Shown here in pieces: positions 34,109 to 39,909 of a DNA stretch of 39,909 nt (positions are counted from its first letter, which is position 1; the number at the start of each line of letters is the position of its first letter). Under the pieces are notes generated by a model. That model did no database searches. It saw only the letters and a list, made by a program, of their open reading frames with translations, and had not been told where the DNA came from. Source of the DNA: Microcaldota archaeon (lineage in GTDB: Archaea > Micrarchaeota > Micrarchaeia > Micrarchaeales > Micrarchaeaceae). Where the stretch lies: the NCBI GenBank assembly GCA_021816885.1, contig JAKAWS010000009.1, positions 1 through 39,909 on the forward strand. Reading direction: 5' to 3'. The position numbers were made by a program, and so were the translations under genes.

Positions 34109-34606
34109 GTGTCATTCCTTTTCGATACGTTCGCATATCCTTTGCTGTACATACTTCCGGCATACATAGCCAACGGCGCGCCGGTCATATTCGGCGGCGG
34201 TGCGCCGCTGGACATGCACAGGAAGATTGGAAAGAAAAGAATATTCGGCAACAACAAGACCTTCAGGGGAACGGCGTTCATGATGCTCGGAGCTATTGTC
34301 ATTGGACTGGCTGAATACCCATTCTTCAAATACATGCTTGCGATAGCTGTGCTGTTGGGAATAGGGACGATACTGGGAGACCTGATCGGCAGCTTCATAA
34401 AGAGAAGGATAGAGCTCAAGCCAGGCAGGCCATTCCCTATAATGGACCAGTATGGTTTCTTTATCTTCGCACTGATTCTAGCATACCCGTTAGGTCATCT
34501 ACCGGATACATACGGGCTCATCTTCATAATAATATTGACTGGGGTGATGCACCTCCTTACCAACATAGGCGCGCATCTTCTGAAACTGAAAGACGTACCG
34601 TGGTAA
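34109..34606 (+). CDS. carS: CDP-archaeol synthase
   Basis: Integral membrane enzyme that activates unsaturated archaeol phosphate with CTP, an essential step in archaeal polar lipid synthesis. The family signature is clear: YILPAYIANGAPVIFGGGAP near the N-terminus, then LDMHRKIGKKRIFGNNKTFR with the conserved FG.NKT.RG, then LGIGTILGDLIGSFIKRR and LKPGRPFPIMDQ. Four to five helices are visible. The start is probably GTG 34109: it leaves the normal ~165-aa length and fits the TATA element at 34069-34080, whereas the ATG at 34049 lies upstream of that promoter. The next gene follows after 1 bp. Confidence 0.92.
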   Translation: MSFLFDTFAYPLLYILPAYIANGAPVIFGGGAPLDMHRKIGKKRIFGNNKTFRGTAFMMLGAIVIGLAEYPFFKYMLAIAVLLGIGTILGDLIGSFIKRRIELKPGRPFPIMDQYGFFIFALILAYPLGHLPDTYGLIFIIILTGVMHLLTNIGAHLLKLKDVPW

Positions 34607-34607
34607 G

Positions 34608-35375
34608 ATGGATATAGGTTCGAGGATATCAGGGATATTCGGAAATAGGACGATTGCGGAGACAAGAAGAGAAGGCTCTGTGATAAAGGTAATAGAAAAA
34701 GGAAGGCCACCTAACCAAATCCGGGTGCTAATGTATAATGGCATTACTTTCTCCACGATAAAGAACGGAAGTATATACACGAACAGCTACTGGGACTACT
34801 TCCTGCCTCTCCCGTCAATATTCAGAGAGCCTAAGATCCTGATTCTTGGACTGGGCGGCGGAACAATACCATACCAGATAGAAAGTATGTATCCAAATGC
34901 ATCGATAGACGCAGTAGAGGTGGACAGGGACATCATCGAGATATCCAAAAAGTTCTTGCAGAGAGAGTTGCGTGCCAAGATAATTGCTGCAGACGGATAC
35001 GAATACCTCAACAAGACCGACAATACCTATAGTATCATAATCTCCGATCCGTACATCGACGACTCCATGCCGGAAAAATTCCTGTCGCGAAAGTTTGTGT
35101 CATGCGCAAGGTCGAAGCTCGTGAACGGCGGAATATTTGCAGTCAACTTCGCGATATCGCATAAGCTGAGTCAGATGTTAGAACCGTTCATTTCCGAGAT
35201 AGAGGCGGAGTTTGGCTCATGCACAAGAGTGATACCGTTGACAGTGCCGGGCAACAACATAATAATAGCTTCGAAAGGGACAGAGACAAGAGCCGCACTT
35301 CGTTCGGCAAAGAGATTGGAAGGTTGCACAGAGGCGGAGAACATCTCAACGGCATACGCCCAGGCAGTACTATAA
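34608..35375 (+). CDS. Spermidine-synthase-fold protein (Rossmann methyltransferase-like)
   Basis: A 255-aa protein with the polyamine synthase/methyltransferase fold. A short N-terminal beta domain (residues 1-65, VLMYNGITFSTIKNGSIYTN) is followed by a Rossmann core: motif I ILILGLGGGTIPYQIE (77-92), the acidic residue in IDAVEVDRDI, then AADGYEYL and IIISDPYIDDSMPEKFLS (around 140-157). The gatekeeping region reads SDPYIDD rather than the DSTDP usual for true spermidine synthases, so another amine or methyl transfer is equally possible. It is co-transcribed with carS (1-bp gap). The last ~30 residues are a charged tail. Confidence 0.85.
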   Translation: MDIGSRISGIFGNRTIAETRREGSVIKVIEKGRPPNQIRVLMYNGITFSTIKNGSIYTNSYWDYFLPLPSIFREPKILILGLGGGTIPYQIESMYPNASIDAVEVDRDIIEISKKFLQRELRAKIIAADGYEYLNKTDNTYSIIISDPYIDDSMPEKFLSRKFVSCARSKLVNGGIFAVNFAISHKLSQMLEPFISEIEAEFGSCTRVIPLTVPGNNIIIASKGTETRAALRSAKRLEGCTEAENISTAYAQAVL

Positions 35376-35512
35376 CATCCCAAAATGATTTCTTCTCAAC
35401 ACACACCAGCATAAATTCGTCTCAAATTGCAAAAGGATACACATGTATGGCTGGACGGCAGCTCCAACCAAGCTCATATCACCAAGTAGGCGCCAAGTCA
35501 GTTTGGTCTACC

Positions 35513-35600
35513 TGACATACTCTCACCACTAAAAGTGATGGGGTTCTCCTGACGAAGAACATTGAAGTTTCGGCGTTCCTATCATTCATAGTATTTCGCC
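35513..35600 (-). ncRNA. Probable omega RNA scaffold at the right end of the IS
   Basis: By analogy with characterised TnpB systems, the RNA that guides TnpB covers the 3' end of tnpB and the right end of the element. On the minus strand this segment contains CCCATCACTTTTAGTGGTGA, whose CAC/GTG arms form a hairpin, followed by GAGAGTATGTCA. The guide would then be the flanking genomic sequence just below 35513 (starting near GGTAGACCAAACTGACTTGG). The boundaries are inferred. Confidence 0.55.
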
Positions 35601-36605
35601 TCTGGGCGTATCAGTGTTGCCCTTGAATAAATCCCTGTCTTTATTCAATTGACCTATGTTGCTGTTTATTGGTTGACGCAAAGCAATATTGAATGATGCA
35701 TTTGCGTCTGCATGGTCAACGTGTCCACATGACTGGCACACGAATTTCTTTTCCGTTCTAATCCCTCTGTCTCTACACCTTGAACAGTCCTGTGACGTGT
35801 ATTTAGGTTCGACATAGGTTAGTGGGATTCCGAATAATTTTGCCTTGTATTCTACGAAGTTCTGCAACTGGTGGAATGACCAACTGTGAAGGCTATAGTT
35901 GAATTTTCTTGTATGTTTCTTATTGTTTCTGATTCCATCAAGTTGTTCAAGTTTGATTCCTGCATTGTTGATGATTGCAATATTGACGATTTCCTTTGCA
36001 ATCTTGTGATTTAGGTCTCTTATGATTCTTGATTCTCTGTTCTTTATCTTCTTAATAAGTCGCAGTTTGATCTTCTTTTGCAAATCTTTTCTGATAGATT
36101 TATATTTGTGATGGATGTGCAATGCTTCCTTTCCAAGTTTCCATACCTTTCCTGTAGTTGGATTCCCTATAACTGCGACGTGTCCCGTCGTATTTCTATC
36201 AACACCAATCCATGCCTTTGGCGTTATCTTCTCCTGTTCTTTTATGCTGACTGAAACATAAGCGTATTCATTGTCAAGTTCAATCTGGTTTATCTTTTCG
36301 TAGTCGTTTCTGAAGTTATATTGCATCTTAAGGTGTAGACATGGAATCTCAATCGTTTTCTGGTCTTTCTTTGATTGAATACTCTGTGAAGGTACGGTCA
36401 ATTTGATTCGGTTGACATTCTGAATGGTTTTGTTATTGCCATACTTTCGTAGGATTTGATTAGCGATAGCAGACTTCAAACCGAATTGTTTGACGTCCTT
36501 CGAAGAACGGGTTTTATGAGTTAGAACGAACTCTGCAATCTGTTTTGCTTTGCGTAGCTCTACAGAGAAATTCCTGTTGTGTTTAACTTTGAAGGTTAGA
36601 ATCAT
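35586..36605 (-). CDS. tnpB: TnpB RNA-guided nuclease
   Basis: Type V-like ancestor of Cas12, a DNA nuclease guided by RNA from the element's right end. The RuvC triad is complete: D136 (WIGVDRNTTGHVAVI), E220 (AGIKLEQLDGIR) and D300 (HADANASFNIA). The zinc finger C274-x2-C277 and C290-x2-C293 (CSRC, CQSC) sits between the last two. A basic helical region (170-200) and the N-terminal wedge-like domain precede. At 339 aa it is somewhat shorter than the usual 370-410 aa. No frameshift is visible. The start overlaps the end of tnpA by 4 bp, so the two are coupled. Confidence 0.92.
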   Translation of the reverse strand: MILTFKVKHNRNFSVELRKAKQIAEFVLTHKTRSSKDVKQFGLKSAIANQILRKYGNNKTIQNVNRIKLTVPSQSIQSKKDQKTIEIPCLHLKMQYNFRNDYEKINQIELDNEYAYVSVSIKEQEKITPKAWIGVDRNTTGHVAVIGNPTTGKVWKLGKEALHIHHKYKSIRKDLQKKIKLRLIKKIKNRESRIIRDLNHKIAKEIVNIAIINNAGIKLEQLDGIRNNKKHTRKFNYSLHSWSFHQLQNFVEYKAKLFGIPLTYVEPKYTSQDCSRCRDRGIRTEKKFVCQSCGHVDHADANASFNIALRQPINSNIGQLNKDRDLFKGNTDTPRGEIL

Positions 36606-36994
36606 ACATTATCCCATTGTTGATTTATGTATTTTACAATAGTTGAATTTGAAATGTTACCTGAAGTTGAAAGGAAGTAGGAACGTGTCCAAAGTGTTGG
36701 CATCTTCAGAAGTTCAGGATATTCCTTTCGTAGATACCTCGAACTCCTGCCTTTGAATCGTTTTACAACTATTTCTGGTCGTGTCCTCACATCAGCAGAA
36801 ATAAAGAGATGAACATGGTCTGGCATGACTTCCTTTGCAATAATTTTCCATCCATTCTCTAAAGCAACATTCCGCATAATTTCTTCAAGACGCTTCTTTA
36901 TCACACCAACAAGCAATGAACGCCTGTATCGTGGGCAGAATACAATGTGGTAGTTTATCATTGTTACAGATGTGCGATTGTGTGAATATTCCAT
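36602..36994 (-). CDS. tnpA: TnpA, Y1 HUH transposase of IS200/IS605
   Basis: Single-strand DNA transposase. The HUH metal motif is at H60-V61-H62 (VMPDHVHLFISAD) and the catalytic Tyr is Y122 (NSTIVKYINQQW), at the usual spacing in a 130-aa protein (a dimer in the family). The N-terminal strand YHIVFCPRYRRSLL is the standard family opening. All key residues are present, so the enzyme should be able to move the element. It lies at the left-end side with the ATG about 75 bp from the left-end hairpin. Confidence 0.94.
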   Translation of the reverse strand: MEYSHNRTSVTMINYHIVFCPRYRRSLLVGVIKKRLEEIMRNVALENGWKIIAKEVMPDHVHLFISADVRTRPEIVVKRFKGRSSRYLRKEYPELLKMPTLWTRSYFLSTSGNISNSTIVKYINQQWDNV

Positions 36995-37067
36995 TTGATT
37001 TCCCTTGGTATTATATATTGCATCTAATTTATATACTTATTATTCTGTCTAATATATCCACATTCAT

Positions 37068-37088
37068 CCCACGAATGAATGTCGTGGG
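37068..37088. repeat. Left-end hairpin of the IS200/IS605 element
   Basis: CCCACGA and TCGTGGG (7 bp) flank a 7-nt loop, forming a subterminal hairpin that TnpA recognises as single-stranded DNA in this family. The adjoining GGGCTTTCTG is a common flank of such left ends. Confidence 0.75.
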
Positions 37089-37141
37089 CTTTCTGTGGCT
37101 AAATCTTGTAAATTTAGGTAGGCATGTCGTTAGGTGTCAGG

Positions 37142-37897
37142 TCACTTCGTGCACACGAACACCGGCCCTTCTGTGGAAGACGCGGTCCATCTTCTGCCCG
37201 ATAAACCAGCATAGACATGTACCTTGAAACCCACTTTCTCAGCAATGCTGGATATCCTGCTCGCCTTGAGCAACGGCTCTGCGACCTTGTAAGAAAAGCT
37301 CCGGAAATCATGCCTGATCCTATCCCCGTCTATCGAGACTATAATTTTGTCATAGCGGAAGCTTCCGTCAGTCCCTATATGTCTCCTGTACAGATACGCC
37401 CATCTCTTTCCTTTATGTGCAAAGGTAGTAGCGGAGGACTGCTCGTTCTCCCATAGCTCCAATGACATAGGCGCACTGAATATTAAAGTTCCGCCTTTGT
37501 TAAGGTGAAAGTAAAAATCCTTTAGGATTTTCCCGATATTCCGACGCAGTTCATCGCCATGGTCTATCGCATCGAAACATGTCAGGATGTCAAACGTTCT
37601 GTCCAAATGCATGTCAAGCATGTCCGCCACGTAAAACTCTACCCCCTTCGCTGTTTTTGAGGCGTTCCTTATCGCGGCGGCATCGATGTCTATGCCAACG
37701 CAGGCATATCCCCTCTCAAGGGATTTAACCAGCATACCGTTTCCGCAGCAAACATCCAAGAGGCTGACTCGTCTGGCAACATACTTGTTAGCAATACGTG
37801 TTATGAACTTTACCCGCTTAGAAATCTCAGCGAATTCGTCCTGCCTCTGCTTAGAAGCTTTGTATGCACGTGCAAATTCACGATTCAAGTCAGTCAT
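37142..37897 (-). CDS. SAM-dependent methyltransferase, substrate unknown
   Basis: Class I methyltransferase fold: motif I LLDVCCGNG (46-54 from ATG 37897), the acidic residue after strand 2 in VGIDID (68-73), then VADMLD and FDILTCFDAIDH (motif IV region), followed by LNKGGTLIFSAP. The second half has a Trp/Tyr-rich insertion and ends FVCTK, typical of small-molecule or N-methyltransferases of the UbiE/glycine N-methyltransferase neighbourhood. An upstream in-frame start would add 19 hydrophobic residues; I prefer ATG 37897, which begins a normal soluble N-terminus. The gene lies right beside the IS left end but is not interrupted. Confidence 0.85.
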   Translation of the reverse strand: MTDLNREFARAYKASKQRQDEFAEISKRVKFITRIANKYVARRVSLLDVCCGNGMLVKSLERGYACVGIDIDAAAIRNASKTAKGVEFYVADMLDMHLDRTFDILTCFDAIDHGDELRRNIGKILKDFYFHLNKGGTLIFSAPMSLELWENEQSSATTFAHKGKRWAYLYRRHIGTDGSFRYDKIIVSIDGDRIRHDFRSFSYKVAEPLLKASRISSIAEKVGFKVHVYAGLSGRRWTASSTEGPVFVCTK

Positions 37898-38359
37898 ATA
37901 ACCGGCAATGTTATTTAGAAGAAGAGAAATAAAAATGTTGCTTCTGATTACCAATACGCAAACGTAATCGGTTTAGTCAAATTTCGGCAGTTGGACATAA
38001 TCTCATAACGGTCTGCTACTATCTTATAACAAAATGCGATCATCGATGACATCAAAGTCGCATTTCAAACGACCATTCGTTAGGCAGAATGTTTGTTTTG
38101 CCCTCCGATTACCGGGCAGCATTGAAGTTCAACACGTACAACATACGGCAGATAGGTTATCTACAATATACTGCCCCACATCTTGTTTTCCGATCATTTT
38201 ATCATCTCGCTCTTGTCCGGTGCGGTTCATGCTTCTATCACTGGCGAGACTTTTATTGTTTGCTGGAATGCTATCTCATGGACTGTTGTCTTGCCATACC
38301 AGACAGCAATTATGGCTCATTAACGTAAAATGTTACGGCTAACGAAACCTATCAAAGTC
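37898..38359. other. Stretch without a convincing gene
   Basis: About 460 bp. Two overlapping plus-strand frames are open here (ATG 38034 to 38342, and ATG 38089 to 38328), but both products are rich in Cys, Ser and His without any family signature, and neither has a well-placed TATA box or Shine-Dalgarno. It may hold the methyltransferase promoter near 37905-37940 and otherwise be spacer or gene remnant. Confidence 0.5.
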
Positions 38360-39610
38360 CTAACTACCGAGGACGAAAATCGTGCCGAAATGGCCGGGGT
38401 TAAGATTCACAACATAGACGTAGCCGTTGCCGGGATCGTAGGTTGCGGACTCTGGAGAGGATTTGTCGGTAACAGTGCCTACCACGGACGTGCCGGATAT
38501 CACTGCGACTTGGCCAGAGTACTGATTCGGAACGTAGACGTAGCCGTTGCCGGGATCGTAGGTTGCGTACCTGAGCACACTGTATCCGACAGTAACAGTG
38601 ACATTACCTACCACGGATGTGCCGGATATCACAGAGACCGTACCGGAGCCGTAATTCGTAACATATATGTAACCATTGCCAGAATCGTAGGTTGCAAACT
38701 GTGGAAAGTATCCGACAGTGACATTACCTACCACGGATGTGCCGGATATCACGGAGACTGTGTTGGAGCCATAATTCGTAACGTATATGTAACCATTGCC
38801 AGAATCGTAGGTTGCAGAAAGCGGAGAGTATCCTACAGTGACATTGCCTACCACGGAGGTGCCGGATATCACGGAGACTGTGTTGGAGCCGTAATTCGTA
38901 ACATATATGTAACCATTGCCAGAATCGTAGGTTGCGGAGTATGGATTTGAACCGACAGCGATAGTGCCTACCACAGAGGTACCTGATATCACGGAGACTG
39001 TATTGGAGCCCTGATCCGGAACGTAGATGTAACCATTGCCGGGATCATAGGTTGCAAATAGTGGAGAGTATCCGACAGTGACATTGCCTACCACAGATGT
39101 GCCAGAGATCACAGAGACAGTCGTGTTGGAGCCCGGATCCGGAACGTAGACATAGCCATTGCCGGAATCGTAGGTTGCGGACCTGAGCACACTGTATCCG
39201 GCAGTGACAGTGACATTGCTTACCACGGAGGTGCCGGAGATCACGGAGATCGTGTCGGAGCCTGGATCTGGAACGTAGATGTAACCATTGCCAGAATCGT
39301 AGGTTGCGAAGTAGGGGCCCAAGCCAACAGTGATGTTTGCGATGACGCTTATCGGGGAAGCTGTTGTATGATTGGTTGTGGTGGATTGATTTTGCTGTAT
39401 TATGGATGAGGTCACTGAAATTGTTGTAGTGGCTTTAATTGTCGCCGATTGGTTGTGCATTGGTATGGACGAGTTCACAGCCGGATTTGCTGTTGTTGAA
39501 GCTGTAGCTGGAGAGGAAGTATGGTGCAGAATGGCAACTAAGACGACTATGACAATGACAACAGCAATGCCTGCAATTAGACCATTGGATAACTTTTTGG
39601 TTTGGGCCAT
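38360..39610 (-). CDS. YVTN-repeat beta-propeller surface protein
   Basis: An N-terminal membrane helix (GLIAGIAVVIVIVVLVAIL) is followed by a Ser/Thr-rich stalk (about 35-85) and eight copies of a 40-43-residue unit with core ATYDSGNGYIYV and VISGTSVVGNVTVG. This is the YVTN type of propeller blade, so a 7- or 8-bladed extracellular propeller is expected. There is no C-terminal anchor. ATG 39610 is preceded by GTGAGTGA and a TATA box (CTATAAAAGC, about 39647-39656). Related propellers occur in the two giant proteins of this window. Function probably adhesion or surface layer; ligand unknown. Confidence 0.88.
   Translation of the reverse strand: MAQTKKLSNGLIAGIAVVIVIVVLVAILHHTSSPATASTTANPAVNSSIPMHNQSATIKATTTISVTSSIIQQNQSTTTNHTTASPISVIANITVGLGPYFATYDSGNGYIYVPDPGSDTISVISGTSVVSNVTVTAGYSVLRSATYDSGNGYVYVPDPGSNTTVSVISGTSVVGNVTVGYSPLFATYDPGNGYIYVPDQGSNTVSVISGTSVVGTIAVGSNPYSATYDSGNGYIYVTNYGSNTVSVISGTSVVGNVTVGYSPLSATYDSGNGYIYVTNYGSNTVSVISGTSVVGNVTVGYFPQFATYDSGNGYIYVTNYGSGTVSVISGTSVVGNVTVTVGYSVLRYATYDPGNGYVYVPNQYSGQVAVISGTSVVGTVTDKSSPESATYDPGNGYVYVVNLNPGHFGTIFVLGS
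38400..39345 (-). repeat. Tandem repeat array coding the propeller blades
   Basis: The block ATCGTAGGTTGC (plus strand) recurs near 38436, 38556, 38685, 38805, 38925, 39045, 39168 and 39298. The period is 120 nt in most cases, with 123 and 129-130 variants. The units around 38685, 38805 and 38925 are nearly identical, pointing to recent duplication. Confidence 0.9.
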
Positions 39611-39878
39611 TCACTCACAACACGTTTGCTTGCATCCTTGCATATGAAAGCTTTTATAGCCTTCCGCTAATGTTTTCAACCGAAAGCGAAAAAATCCTTC
39701 TCATCCAATTATACTACAGCGAACAGTTTATTTTGGAAGAAGCCCAGCCTTTTTTCCGTGCAGGGATGCAAAGGAACAGAATAGGCGGCCAGCGCCTCAT
39801 GGGAAGACGGAGCGTACTGCGGAAACGCATATAAATTTTAAGGTGCATATAAGGGCAGAGCCCACGACAAAGGTGGAA
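39611..39878. other. Intergenic region with divergent promoters
   Basis: Holds the TATA box of the YVTN gene (about 39647-39656, minus strand) and a second TATA-like run (GCATATAAATTTTAAGG, about 39827-39843, plus strand). No gene is seen between them. Confidence 0.5.
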
Positions 39879-39909
39879 TGCTAGTTGCGTGTCATGAAAA
39901 CGCTAATAT
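39879..39909 (+). CDS. Possible start of a gene running off the right edge
   Basis: After the TATA-like run at 39827-39843, ATG 39879 preceded by AAAGGTGGA opens a frame to the window end (MLVACHENAN). A second ATG at 39894 opens another frame (MKTLI). Too little sequence to choose between them. Confidence 0.25.

Larger units (their letters stand above)
35513..37097 (-). mobile_element. IS200/IS605-family insertion sequence, apparently intact
   Basis: The element carries tnpA then tnpB in the minus direction, overlapping by ATGA. The left end (high coordinates) has a GC-rich hairpin at 37068-37088 (CCCACGA/TCGTGGG). The right end (low coordinates) has a hairpin-rich stretch after tnpB ending near GTATGTCA (35513-35520). 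IS605 elements have no terminal inverted repeats and leave no target duplication, so the ends are estimated within about 10 bp. The element is visibly richer in A and T than its neighbours, suggesting recent arrival. It separates the carS operon from the methyltransferase at 37142. Confidence 0.88.

Noticed and set aside
33676-34419. A 247-aa version of the Pth2 gene
   Set aside because: Its first ~120 residues are antisense to carS and lie upstream of the predicted leaderless start at 34050.
37898-38359. Two overlapping plus-strand frames (102 and 79 aa)
   Set aside because: Composition is rich in Cys, Ser and His, there is no family signature, and no well-placed promoter or ribosome binding site was found.
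38330-38950. Plus-strand 206-aa open frame with repeats
   Set aside because: It is the complementary shadow of the tandem YVTN repeats. The minus-strand product has a signal anchor, recognisable blades and a promoter.
38400-39345. Regular 120-nt repeats considered as a CRISPR array
   Set aside because: The period is too long, the repeats vary and are in frame with a coding sequence, and there are no unique spacers or cas genes.

Overview
The window looks like chromosomal DNA from a small-genome archaeon, most likely a DPANN lineage of the Micrarchaeota/ARMAN type. The evidence is an archaeal pheS-pheT pair, an archaeal RNase P RNA, tRNA genes with short introns, CDP-archaeol synthase, Pth2, a KsgA/Dim1 methylase, heavy use of ATA for Ile, and many TATA boxes about 26 bp from a start codon (leaderless transcripts). 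Pilin-like proteins with a QSAVEF-type class III signal and several beta-propeller surface proteins also fit. The lineage call is inference; no database was searched.

Layout. 1-1661: two surface proteins, a truncated LamG pilin-like protein and a C-terminally anchored ectodomain protein. 1671-4762: pheS-pheT. 4766-7327 (minus): a radical SAM enzyme resembling tetraether lipid synthase (Tes, MJ0619-like) and an unrecognised 229-aa partner. 7466-12936 (minus): a five-gene Tad/type IV pilus-like assembly operon (winged-helix coiled-coil protein, secretion ATPase, small acidic protein, two platform proteins). 13229-14820: site-2-protease-like M50 peptidase, tRNA-Gln with a D-loop insertion, and a VapBC toxin-antitoxin pair. 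14921-16830: three adjacent RCK/TrkA-N genes, two with a pore-like membrane part lacking a potassium filter. 16833-23058 (minus): a 1559-aa surface protein followed by a membrane protein with LRV repeats. 23092-24837: ksgA, a pilin-like protein, RNase P RNA and tRNA-Thr. 24910-30668: a small anchored ectodomain protein, an HxlR-like regulator and a 1455-aa surface protein. 30837-35375: a helical small protein, gmhA, a DHA2 drug exporter, pth2, carS and a spermidine-synthase-fold protein. 35513-37097: an IS200/IS605 element with intact tnpA and tnpB. 37142-39610: a methyltransferase and a YVTN-repeat surface protein. A gene may begin at the right edge.

Function. The window mixes housekeeping (two aaRS subunits, rRNA methylation, RNase P, two tRNAs, peptidyl-tRNA recycling) with cell-surface construction: membrane lipids (carS and the Tes-like enzyme), pilus assembly plus pilin-like substrates, and large anchored ectodomain proteins. 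Genes are tightly packed. Divergent genes appear to share single TATA elements at 13940-13949, 24711-24724 and 34069-34080.
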